Of a stretch of 64,000 nt of DNA, positions 27,256-35,461 are shown piece by piece. The translations under genes and the position numbers were made by a program. The DNA comes from Cupriavidus taiwanensis (GTDB taxonomy: Bacteria > Pseudomonadota > Gammaproteobacteria > Burkholderiales > Burkholderiaceae), in assembly GCF_900250075.1 (NCBI RefSeq), contig NZ_LT977070.1, positions 1,874,444 to 1,938,443 of the forward strand, written 5' to 3'. The number at the start of each line of letters is the position of its first letter. Positions within the stretch are counted from its first letter, which is position 1. The notes below the pieces were generated by a model that saw only the letters and a program-made list of their open reading frames with translations, did no database searches and was not told the origin of the DNA.

Positions 27256-28419
27256 ATGATTCATCCCGCCATGACAAAACGCCTTGCCGCGCTGATGGGC
27301 GCACTGGCCGTGTGCTGCTGCGGCGGCGCATGGGCGCAGGCCGACGTGGCTGGAGCAAAGAAGCCGCTGTCGTTCTTCGACCCGGACGACGGCGCGCTGG
27401 ACCTGAGCGACTTCCTGCTCAACCACAGCGGCGCGCTGCCCGTGCCAACCATCATCACCGAGCCGGCGGTCGGTTATGGCGCGGGCCTCGGGCTGATGTT
27501 CTTCTCGCAATCGATGGCCGACGCGGCCGCCAGTGCCAGGGCCAGCGGCAAGGGCCCGGCGCCGCCCAACATCACCGGCATCGGCGGCGCGTATACCGAG
27601 AATGGAACCTGGGGCGCCGGCGTCGCGCATTTCCATACCTGGGACGGCGACCGCTATCGCTATCTCGGCGCGCTGGCCAAGGTCGACGCCAACCTCGACT
27701 ACTACGGCTTGCGCAACCAGCCGCGTGCCTATGCGCTGCGCGGGGTGTTCCTGGTGCAGCAGCTGCTGGTGCGCATCGCCGACACCCGCTGGTACGCGGG
27801 CCCGCGCTATGTGTATTTCGATTCGACCGCGACCTTCAGGTTTGGCGATGCCGGCGAGTTCGGCAGCTTCGACCAGACCCAGCGCATCGGCAAGGCCGGC
27901 CTGGTGGTCGACTATGACTCGCGCGACAACATGTTCTACCCCAGCCGCGGCAGCTATGCCGAACTCGAGGCGCAGTTCGCGCGCGGCGGCTTCGGCAGTA
28001 CCCAGTCGTTCAACATGTACAACGCGCGCGGCTTTACCTGGCTGCCGCTGGCGCGCACCGTGATCCTCGGCCTGCGCGCCGATACGCGCTTTTCCAGCGG
28101 CGAGGTCCCGTTCTACGCGCAGCCCTACGTCGACCTGCGCGGGGTGCAGAAGGGTCGCTACCAGGACCGCAATGCGCTCGCGGCGGAAATGGAATTGCGC
28201 TGGGACGTGACCCCGCGCTGGTCGCTGCTGGGCTTTACCGGCGTCGGCAAGGCCTATGGGCGCTGGCACGATTTTTCCGATGCCTCGGCCATCTACAGCG
28301 TCGGCGCGGGCTTTCGCTACATGATCGCGCGCAAGCTGGGGGTGTCGATCGGCCTCGATGTGGCGCACAGCAAGGGCCAGAACGCGTTCTATATCCAGGT
28401 CGGCAGCGCCTGGCGCTGA
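27256..28419 (+). CDS. Omp85/BamA-like outer-membrane barrel without POTRA domains
   Basis: A protein of about 387 residues with a signal peptide (TKRLAALMGALAVCCCGG, cut after WAQA) and a 16-strand-type barrel. The C-terminal half carries Omp85 marks: VVDYDSRDNMFYPSRGSYAE (the conserved D-x-R-x-x-x-x-P-x-x-G pattern), VILGLRADTRFSSGEVPFY, and LRWDVTPRWSLLGFTGVGKA ahead of the final strands. There is no room for POTRA repeats, unlike BamA or TamA. ATG 27271 is an alternative start giving the same mature protein. The MetA-like gene is divergent across a 190-bp gap. Function unknown. Confidence 0.8.
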   Translation: MIHPAMTKRLAALMGALAVCCCGGAWAQADVAGAKKPLSFFDPDDGALDLSDFLLNHSGALPVPTIITEPAVGYGAGLGLMFFSQSMADAAASARASGKGPAPPNITGIGGAYTENGTWGAGVAHFHTWDGDRYRYLGALAKVDANLDYYGLRNQPRAYALRGVFLVQQLLVRIADTRWYAGPRYVYFDSTATFRFGDAGEFGSFDQTQRIGKAGLVVDYDSRDNMFYPSRGSYAELEAQFARGGFGSTQSFNMYNARGFTWLPLARTVILGLRADTRFSSGEVPFYAQPYVDLRGVQKGRYQDRNALAAEMELRWDVTPRWSLLGFTGVGKAYGRWHDFSDASAIYSVGAGFRYMIARKLGVSIGLDVAHSKGQNAFYIQVGSAWR

Positions 28420-28555
28420 GGCGACAGCGGAATGAGAAAAAAACTTAATTCACTGCTGCCTGAAATCATAAAAAGCTGACTTCTGATTGCCGAACCCATC
28501 TGAGATCATTGTTTTCGCTGATCGGCGCAGTGTTTTGCATACAGAGACAATAGGA

Positions 28556-29788
28556 ATGAGCGGACCACGTGATAGCGGCAATCCCGGTGCAGGCCCCGCG
28601 GCCCTGGCGGCCGCACGGAGCGGCGGCAGGCGGGCGTGGCTGCTGGCGGGCCTGCTCGGCGTCGGACTCGCGGCCGGCCTTGGCGGCAGCTACTGGTATC
28701 TGAAGGGACGGATCCCGGCCGCGCCGGCAATTGTCGTCGGCGATGGCAAGACGGGTCCCGCCGGCATGGTGCGCGTGCCGGGAGGCGACTTCCTGATGGG
28801 CAGCGACAGCAAGATGGCGCAGCCCAATGAAAAGCCGGCGCACAAGGTGCGCGTGCATGGGTTCTGGATGGACCAGCACCACGTCACCAACGCGCAATTC
28901 CGCAAGTTCGTCGAAGCCACCGGTTATGTCACCACCGCCGAGCGCGCGCCCGACTGGGAAACCCTGCGCGTGCAGCTGCCGCCCGGCACGCCGCGCCCGC
29001 CCGACAGCGCCATGGTCGCGGGCGGCATGGTCTTCGTCGGCACGCCGCGCCCGGTGCCGCTGCAGGACTATTCGCGCTGGTGGCGCTATGTGCCCGGCGC
29101 CGACTGGCGCCATCCGACCGGCCCTGGCAGCTCGATCGAGGGCAAGGACAACCACCCGGTGGTGCAGGTTTCGTACGAAGACGCACAGGCCTATGCCAAG
29201 TGGGCCGGCAAGCGGCTGCCGACCGAGGCGGAATGGGAGTTCGCCGCGCGCGGCGGGCTCGAGCAGGCGACCTATGCCTGGGGCGAGCAGTTTGCCCCCG
29301 ACGGCAGGCAGATGGCCAATGTCTGGCAGGGACAGCAGAACCAGCCGTTCCCCGTGGTCAGTCCCAAGGCCGGCGGGGCGCTGGGCACCAGCCCGGTCGG
29401 CACCTTTCCGCCCAATGGCTACGGCCTTGCCGACATGACCGGCAATGCCTGGCAGTGGGTCGCGGACTGGTACCGCGCCGACCAGTTCCGGCGCGAGGCC
29501 GGCAAGGCGCAGCCGATCGAAAACCCGGTGGGCCCGCTGGCATCGTGGGATCCGTCCGAACCGGGGGTGCCGGTCAACGCGCCCAAGCGCGTCACGCGCG
29601 GCGGCTCGTTCCTGTGCAACGAGGACTTCTGCCTGAGCTACCGCCCCAGCGCACGGCGCGGCACCGATCCCTTCAACAGCATGTCGCACCTCGGCTTCCG
29701 CCTGGTGATGGACGAAAGCCGCTGGGCCGAAATGCAGCGGCGGCCGCCGGTGGCGATGGCCGGGCCGGCCCACCCGGCAGCGCGCTAA
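28556..29788 (+). CDS. Membrane-anchored formylglycine-generating enzyme (sulfatase-activating)
   Basis: A 410-residue protein with one N-terminal membrane helix (AWLLAGLLGVGLAAGLGGSY, about residues 26-45) and a complete FGE domain: [71 protein letters not shown], and RGGSFLCNEDFCLSYRPSAR. The two cysteines of the last motif (C354 and C359) match the spacing of the copper-binding catalytic pair of human and bacterial FGE. It oxidises the sulfatase cysteine to formylglycine using oxygen. A short A-rich gap precedes it. It is followed by a phosphatase and the sulfatase it likely activates. Confidence 0.9.
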   Translation: MSGPRDSGNPGAGPAALAAARSGGRRAWLLAGLLGVGLAAGLGGSYWYLKGRIPAAPAIVVGDGKTGPAGMVRVPGGDFLMGSDSKMAQPNEKPAHKVRVHGFWMDQHHVTNAQFRKFVEATGYVTTAERAPDWETLRVQLPPGTPRPPDSAMVAGGMVFVGTPRPVPLQDYSRWWRYVPGADWRHPTGPGSSIEGKDNHPVVQVSYEDAQAYAKWAGKRLPTEAEWEFAARGGLEQATYAWGEQFAPDGRQMANVWQGQQNQPFPVVSPKAGGALGTSPVGTFPPNGYGLADMTGNAWQWVADWYRADQFRREAGKAQPIENPVGPLASWDPSEPGVPVNAPKRVTRGGSFLCNEDFCLSYRPSARRGTDPFNSMSHLGFRLVMDESRWAEMQRRPPVAMAGPAHPAAR

Positions 29789-29846
29789 CGCCGCGCGCGA
29801 ACCAGGTTTCTTTCCAGCAGGGCAACACGCTACAGGAGCGAGCAAC

Positions 29847-30920
29847 ATGACCATGGCAGCGCCTCCCGCAATCCTTGTCAGCCACACGCGCAAGGCCATC
29901 GCCGCGCTGGCGCTGGCCGGCCTGGCGCTGGTCGGCTGCTCGACCTCCGCCACCGCGCCGGCGGCGCAGGATGCGGCCGCGCCGTCGGTGCAGGCTGCGG
30001 CAGCGGCGCTGCCGTCGTGGCGCGACGGTGCGGCCCGCCAGGCGCTGCTGAAATTCGTCGCCGACGTGACGCGGCCCGGCTCGCCCGGCTTCGTGCCGCC
30101 CGAGGAACGCGTGGCCGTGTTCGACAACGACGGCACGCTGTGGAGCGAGCAGCCGCTGTACTTCCAGTTCTTCTTCCTGCTCGACCAGGTGCGGGCGGCA
30201 GCGCCGCAGCACCCGGAATGGCGCAACAACCCCGCGTTCAGGGCGCTGATGGCCAATGACATGCAGGGCCTGATGCGCAACGAAAAGCAGTTGCTTGGCC
30301 TGATCGCCGAGGCCAACAGCGGCATGACCGTGGACCAATACGACCGCACCATCCGCGACTGGCTGGCAAAAGCGCGGCACCCCAAGTTCAACCGGCCTTA
30401 CACCGAACTGGTGTACCAGCCGCAGCTGGAACTGCTGTCCTACCTGCGTGCCAACGGCTTCAAGACCTACATCGTCTCGGGCGGCACCATCGACTTCATG
30501 CGGCCGTGGAGCCAGGCCATCTACGGCGTCCCGCCCGAACAGGTGATCGGCTCCTCGCAGGCGGTGCGCTACCAGGTGCGCGACGGCAAGCCTGTGCTGG
30601 TGCGCGACCCCAAGCTGGACTTCATCGATGACGGGCCGGGCAAGCCGGTCGGCATCTACCGCCATATCGGCCGCCGGCCCATCCTTGCCGTGGGCAACTC
30701 CGACGGCGACCTGCAGATGCTGGAGTACGCCACGGGCGGCGACGGCCCGCGCCTGGCCGTGCTGGTGCATCACGACGATGCCGAGCGCGAGTTCGCCTAT
30801 GACCGCCAGTCCAAGGTGGGCAAGCTCGACAAGGCCCTGGACGCGGCCCGCGCCAGGGGCTGGACGGTGGTCAGCATGAAGCGGGACTGGCAGCAGGTCT
30901 ATCCGGCCGGCAAGCCATGA
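29847..30920 (+). CDS. HAD-family phosphatase lipoprotein
   Basis: A 357-residue HAD-superfamily hydrolase. The signal peptide ends in the lipobox LVGC (lipidated Cys31). The nucleophile motif is VAVFDNDGTLW with D93 and D95, motif II is YIVSGGT, and the metal-binding acidic motif is AVGNSDGDLQML. The long cap between motifs I and II carries QFFFLLDQV and LLGLIAEANSGMT. It should be an extracytoplasmic phosphomonoesterase or phosphonate/halide hydrolase; the substrate is not known. AGGAG precedes ATG 29847. It lies between the FGE and sulfatase genes in the same direction. Confidence 0.87.
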   Translation: MTMAAPPAILVSHTRKAIAALALAGLALVGCSTSATAPAAQDAAAPSVQAAAAALPSWRDGAARQALLKFVADVTRPGSPGFVPPEERVAVFDNDGTLWSEQPLYFQFFFLLDQVRAAAPQHPEWRNNPAFRALMANDMQGLMRNEKQLLGLIAEANSGMTVDQYDRTIRDWLAKARHPKFNRPYTELVYQPQLELLSYLRANGFKTYIVSGGTIDFMRPWSQAIYGVPPEQVIGSSQAVRYQVRDGKPVLVRDPKLDFIDDGPGKPVGIYRHIGRRPILAVGNSDGDLQMLEYATGGDGPRLAVLVHHDDAEREFAYDRQSKVGKLDKALDAARARGWTVVSMKRDWQQVYPAGKP

Positions 30921-30930
30921 CCACACGTAT

Positions 30931-30952
30931 CAGCAGCAAACCAGCAGCAAAC
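30931..30952 (+). repeat. 11-bp tandem duplication in the HAD-sulfatase gap
   Basis: CAGCAGCAAAC occurs twice head to tail (30931-30941 and 30942-30952) in the 65-bp gap between the phosphatase stop and the sulfatase start. It is not in coding sequence. It probably arose by slippage; no function is evident. Confidence 0.9.
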
Positions 30953-30985
30953 CGACCGTAACGGGTCAATGAACGGAGGCGGGAC

Positions 30986-32743
30986 ATGCACAGAGTTGAA
31001 GAACGCATAGTCAGAGGGCGGAGTTCCAGGCTGGCGATGCTGGCCGTGGCCGCCGTGGTGGTCGCCGTGACCGGCTGCGACAAGAAGGAGACCCCGCCCA
31101 AGGCGCAGCAGCCGGCGGCGCAGGCGCCTGCCGCCACGCCGGCACCGGGCGCGGCCGCACCGGTACCGGCCCGCGAGAATCCGCCGGTGGCGACCAGCGC
31201 CCCGGTTGCCGCGGCCTCCGCGCCCGCGCTGGCGGCACCGGCCGCCTCCGGCAAGAAGCCCAACATCCTGGTGATCTTTGGCGACGACATCGGCCAGACC
31301 AACATCAGTGCCTACAGCCATGGCGTGGTGGGTTACCGCACCCCGAACATCGACCGCATTGCCCAGGAGGGCATGCTGTTCACCGACTACTACGGCGAGA
31401 ACAGCTGCACCGCCGGCCGCTCCACCTTCATCACCGGTGAAGTGGGGCTGCGCACGGGCCTGCTGAAGGTCGGCATTCCGGGCGCGCCGGTCGGGCTGCA
31501 GGCGCAGAACGTGACCATTGCGCAGGCGCTCAAGCCGCTGGGCTATGCCACCGGCCAGTTCGGCAAGAACCACCTGGGCGACCGCAACGAGTACCTGCCC
31601 ACCGCGCACGGCTTCGACGAGTTCTTCGGCAACCTCTATCACCTGAACGCGGAAGAGGAACCGGAGCGCCCGTACTACCCGAAAAACGACGAGGCCTGGG
31701 TCAAGGCCAACGCGCCGCGCGGCGTGATCCACTCGTTCGCCGACGGCAAGGTCCAGGACACCGGGCCGCTGAACCGCAAGCGCATGGAGACCATCGACGA
31801 CGAGACCACGACGGCGGCGATCGGCTTCATGGACAAGCAGGTGAAGGCCGACAAGCCGTTCTTCGTGTGGATGAACACCACCCGCATGCACGTGTTCACC
31901 CACGTGCGCGAGTCGATGCGCGGGCAGAGCGGCATGCCCGGCAACGAGTACGCCGACGGCATGATCGAGCACGACGGCCACGTCGGCAAGCTGCTCAAGG
32001 CGCTCGACGACCTGAAGATCGCCGACAACACCATCGTCATCTACAGCACCGACAACGGCCCCAACCAGTTCAGCTGGCCGGATGCCGCGACCACGCCGTT
32101 CCGAAGCGAGAAGGACACCAACTGGGAAGGCGCGTTCCGGGTGCCGGCGATCATTCGCTGGCCGGGCCGGATCAAGCCCAACACGGTGTCCACCACGATG
32201 ATTTCCGGGCTCGACTGGTTCCCGACGCTGCTGGCCGCGGCCGGCGATGCCGATATCAAGGACCGGCTGCTCAAGGGCACCAGCATCGGTGGCAAATCGT
32301 TCAAGGTGCATCTGGACGGCTACAACTTCCTGCCATACCTGACCGGGCAGACCAACACCGGGCCGCGCCAGGACTTCTTCTACTTCAACGATGACGGGCA
32401 GCTGGTGGCGATGCGCCACAACGACTGGAAGTTCGTGTTCTGCGAGCAGCGCCAGCCGGGCGGCTTCCAGGTCTGGGCCAACCCGTTCACCTGCCTGCGC
32501 GTGCCCAAGGCATTCAACCTGCGCATGGACCCCTATGAGCGGGCCGATACGGTTTCCGACCAGTACTACGACTGGACCGCGAAGAACGCCTACATGATCA
32601 GTTATGCGTCGTCGCGGGTGGCACCGTTCCTCCAGTCGTTCAAGGACTACCCGCCCAGCCAGCGCCCGGCGAGCTTCACCATCGACCAGATGACCGAGGC
32701 GGTGATGTCGTCGATCGACAGGGGCGCGGCCGGCGGCAAGTAG
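30986..32743 (+). CDS. Lipoprotein arylsulfatase (Cys-type)
   Basis: A 585-residue sulfatase that hydrolyses sulfate esters outside the cytoplasm. The lipobox VTGC gives lipidated Cys31, followed by a Pro/Ala spacer. The catalytic domain starts KKPNILVIFGDDIGQTNISA (metal aspartates), has the formylglycine motif CTAGRS with Cys141, then FGKNHLGDRNEY and VIYSTDNGPNQFSWPDA. The motif is C-x-A-x-R rather than the commoner C-x-P-x-R. A cysteine-type sulfatase needs an FGE, and one lies two genes upstream. GGAGG precedes ATG 30986. The natural substrate is not known. Confidence 0.92.
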   Translation: MHRVEERIVRGRSSRLAMLAVAAVVVAVTGCDKKETPPKAQQPAAQAPAATPAPGAAAPVPARENPPVATSAPVAAASAPALAAPAASGKKPNILVIFGDDIGQTNISAYSHGVVGYRTPNIDRIAQEGMLFTDYYGENSCTAGRSTFITGEVGLRTGLLKVGIPGAPVGLQAQNVTIAQALKPLGYATGQFGKNHLGDRNEYLPTAHGFDEFFGNLYHLNAEEEPERPYYPKNDEAWVKANAPRGVIHSFADGKVQDTGPLNRKRMETIDDETTTAAIGFMDKQVKADKPFFVWMNTTRMHVFTHVRESMRGQSGMPGNEYADGMIEHDGHVGKLLKALDDLKIADNTIVIYSTDNGPNQFSWPDAATTPFRSEKDTNWEGAFRVPAIIRWPGRIKPNTVSTTMISGLDWFPTLLAAAGDADIKDRLLKGTSIGGKSFKVHLDGYNFLPYLTGQTNTGPRQDFFYFNDDGQLVAMRHNDWKFVFCEQRQPGGFQVWANPFTCLRVPKAFNLRMDPYERADTVSDQYYDWTAKNAYMISYASSRVAPFLQSFKDYPPSQRPASFTIDQMTEAVMSSIDRGAAGGK

Positions 32744-32757
32744 CCTCCGGCGTGACC

Positions 32758-32792
32758 GGCCAGCCGGCTTCCACTGCAAAGGCCGGCTGGCC
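32758..32792. other. Perfect 11-bp stem-loop between sulfatase and polyamine-synthase-like genes
   Basis: GGCCAGCCGGC (32758-32768) and its exact complement GCCGGCTGGCC (32782-32792) enclose a 13-base loop. It begins 15 bases after the sulfatase stop and ends 20 bases before the next ATG. There is no T tract after it, so it is not a standard intrinsic terminator. It may stabilise the upstream mRNA 3' end or lower read-through. Confidence 0.65.
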
Positions 32793-32812
32793 CATTCCAC
32801 AGGGATCGCACC

Positions 32813-35461
32813 ATGGTAGAAGCGCGCGCCGGCGCAGGCTCCGGCAAGGATAAGGTGCGGTATGCGACGGCCACCAACGGGCAGGGCGCCCGGGCCGCCG
32901 CGCAGGCGGGGCAGGACGGGCAGGCGTGGCATGACGCCGCGCTGGTGCCTGCCCTGCTGCTTTTTGCCTCGGGCACCGCGGGGCTGGTGTTCCAGGTGCT
33001 GTGGATCAGGCAGCTCGCGCTGGTGGTGGGTGTCGAGGTACACGCCGTCACCACCGCCGTGAGCGCGTTCTTCGGCGGCCTGGCACTGGGCGGCTGGGTC
33101 TTCGGCCGCAGCGCCGACCGCCATGGCGATCCGCTCAGGCTGTATGCCTGGCTGGAGATCGCGGTGCTGGTGCTGGGCGTCGGCGCGACGCTGGCCCTGG
33201 CGCAGGCCGCCGCGCCGTTTGCCTGGCTGGAAAGCCGGGTGGGCCTGCTGGCGTGGGCGTTGCCGTTCGTGCTGGTGATCCTGCCGGCGGCCGCGATGGG
33301 CGGCACGCTGCCGGTGCTGATGCGCGTGCTGGGCTCGCGCCCGGGCCGCGTTGGCACGCACGGTGGCCGGCTCTACGCCGCCAACACCGCCGGCGCCATC
33401 GCCGGCACGCTGCTGGCTGGCTTTGTGCTGGTGCCCGGGCTTGGCATCCTCGGCAGCGCCATCGCGGCGGGCATGCTCAACGGCGTCGCGGCGCTGTGTG
33501 CCTGGCTGCTGGCGCGGCGGGCTACGAGTCCCTGCGCTCCCGCCAGCGCCCACGCGGCGCAACCCGCCGCTGCCGCCGGCGATGTCGCCAACGGCCGGCT
33601 CGCGCTGCTGCTGTATGCCGCCGCGGGCGGCATCGCGCTGGGCTATGAGGTGGTCTGGTCGCAGGCCATCGTGCAGTTCCTCAGCACGCGCACCTTCGCC
33701 TTCACCGTGGTGCTGGCCACCTACCTGGCCGGGCTCGCCATCGGCAGCGCGCTGGCCGCGCGCCATGCCGACCGCGCGCGCGACCCGTGGGGCGCCTTCG
33801 GCCTGCTGGTGGCGGCGGCCGGGCTGGTGGCCTTGCTCGAGTTCGTGCTGCTGGGCGAATGGCTGCTGCGCGCGCAGGGCAGCCTGTCGGCGTGGGTCCA
33901 GGGCCTGACCGCGAGCCCGCTGCTGGCGGCCTGCGCACGCTTTGCGCTGGCGGCGCTGACGGTGGTGTTCGTGCCGACGCTGCTGCTGGGCGCGGCGTTC
34001 CCGTTCGTGCTGCGCGTCAGTGTCGACAGCCGGCGCATCGGCGCGGGCGTGGGCAGCGTGATCGCCCTCAACACGCTCGGCGGCATCGCCGGCACCGCGC
34101 TGGCCGGCTTCGTGCTGGTGCCGTACCTGGGGCTGGTGCGTACGCTGTCGCTGCTGGCGGTCGCGGCGGCGGTGGTCGGCGTGGTGGCGGTGGCGCTGGG
34201 CAGCGGGGTGCGGCCGGCGGCGCGCTGGGCGGTGCCGATGCTGGGCGTGCTGGCGGTGATCGCCGCCGCGCTGGCGCCGCCGGACCGCCTCGCCACGCTG
34301 CTGGCGCGGGCGCGTGGCGGCGAACTGGTGTTCTACGAGGAAGGGCGCGGCGCCACCGTGGCGGTGGTCGAGCAGAGCTCCGCCACCAACCGCTTCCGGC
34401 GCCTCTATATCCAGGGCGTTTCCAATTCCGGCGATGCCATGACCTCGCAGCGCTATATGCGGCTGCAGGCGCTGCTGCCGTTGATCGTGCACAACGGCGC
34501 GCCGAAGTCGGCGCTGGTGATCGGGCTCGGCACCGGCATCACGGCGGGCGCGACGCTGGCGTGGCCGGGGCTGGAGCGGCGCGTGGTGGCGGAGCTGCTG
34601 CCGCCGGTCGCGCGCGCGGTGCCCAGCTTCAAGGGCAATTTCGGCGTCGCCACCGACCCGCGCGTGGAGATCCGCCTGCGCGACGGCCGGCGCGAACTGC
34701 TGCAGAGCCCGCAGCAGTACGACCTGGTTACGCTGGAGCCGCCGCCGCCGTCGGCTGCCGGCGTGGCCAACCTGTATTCGACCGACTTCTACCGGCTCGC
34801 GGCCACGCGGCTGCAGCCCGGCGGCCTGGTGGCGCAGTGGCTGCCGCTGCCGACGCAGAACGACGCCGATACGCGCATGCTGGTGCGCAGCTTCCTCGAT
34901 GTGTTCCCGCACGCCACGCTGTGGACCACCGAGCTGCACGAGATGCTGCTGGTCGGGTCGATGTCGCCGCTGGCGCTGGATGTGGCGCAGGTCCGCGCGC
35001 GCTTTGCGCAGCCGGATGTCGCCGCGGCGCTGCAGGCGGTGGGGGTGCGCTCGGCGGCGGCACTGCTGGCCACCTGGGTCACCGACCGCGCCGGGCTGGA
35101 CTGGTATGCGGCCGATGCGCCGGCCGTGACCGACGACCGCCCGCGCATCGAGTATGCCGGCTGGGTCCGCCCCGACGCCTTCCCGGAATCGTTGTCCAGG
35201 CTGCTGTCGCTGCAAAGCGAACCGCCGCTGGCGGGCGCCGACGATGCCTTCTGGCGCGAGCTGCGCCACGAGCGCGAGATCCTGCACACGTTCTACCGCG
35301 CCGGCCTCGACGCCTACCGCGGCGACCGCGAGGCGTGGGCCAGCCATATCACGCAGGCCATGCGCGCCGATCCCGACAATCCCTACTACGCATGGTTTGT
35401 CGGCGGGCAGGCCCGCCGCGCCCCGGCCGCACCCGAGAACACCCCAAGGAACGCCCCATGA
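32813..35461 (+). CDS. Membrane-fused spermidine-synthase-like protein
   Basis: An 882-residue two-part protein. The first ~500 residues contain about 14 membrane segments of MFS-like type (LLFASGTAGLVFQVLWIRQL; FGGLALGGWVFGRSADRHGD; LYAANTAGAIAGTLLAGFVL). The C-terminal part is a Rossmann SAM/aminopropyl-transferase-like domain (SALVIGLGTGITAGATL; VEIRLRDGRRELL; LYSTDFYRLAATRLQPGG). The aspartate-rich catalytic loop of true spermidine synthases is replaced by LEPPPPSAAG, so polyamine synthesis is doubtful. Families of this type are annotated fused MFS/spermidine synthase and have no settled function. It overlaps moxR by four bases. Confidence 0.82.
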   Translation: MVEARAGAGSGKDKVRYATATNGQGARAAAQAGQDGQAWHDAALVPALLLFASGTAGLVFQVLWIRQLALVVGVEVHAVTTAVSAFFGGLALGGWVFGRSADRHGDPLRLYAWLEIAVLVLGVGATLALAQAAAPFAWLESRVGLLAWALPFVLVILPAAAMGGTLPVLMRVLGSRPGRVGTHGGRLYAANTAGAIAGTLLAGFVLVPGLGILGSAIAAGMLNGVAALCAWLLARRATSPCAPASAHAAQPAAAAGDVANGRLALLLYAAAGGIALGYEVVWSQAIVQFLSTRTFAFTVVLATYLAGLAIGSALAARHADRARDPWGAFGLLVAAAGLVALLEFVLLGEWLLRAQGSLSAWVQGLTASPLLAACARFALAALTVVFVPTLLLGAAFPFVLRVSVDSRRIGAGVGSVIALNTLGGIAGTALAGFVLVPYLGLVRTLSLLAVAAAVVGVVAVALGSGVRPAARWAVPMLGVLAVIAAALAPPDRLATLLARARGGELVFYEEGRGATVAVVEQSSATNRFRRLYIQGVSNSGDAMTSQRYMRLQALLPLIVHNGAPKSALVIGLGTGITAGATLAWPGLERRVVAELLPPVARAVPSFKGNFGVATDPRVEIRLRDGRRELLQSPQQYDLVTLEPPPPSAAGVANLYSTDFYRLAATRLQPGGLVAQWLPLPTQNDADTRMLVRSFLDVFPHATLWTTELHEMLLVGSMSPLALDVAQVRARFAQPDVAAALQAVGVRSAAALLATWVTDRAGLDWYAADAPAVTDDRPRIEYAGWVRPDAFPESLSRLLSLQSEPPLAGADDAFWRELRHEREILHTFYRAGLDAYRGDREAWASHITQAMRADPDNPYYAWFVGGQARRAPAAPENTPRNAP

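Noticed and set aside
28420..28555. Promoter in the A/T-rich gap before the FGE gene
   Set aside because: TTGTTT at 28509-28514 has no acceptable -10 at 16-18 bases, so no promoter was called although one probably exists there.
32758..32792. Intrinsic terminator after the sulfatase gene
   Set aside because: The stem is strong but no T run follows, so it was recorded as a stem-loop only.
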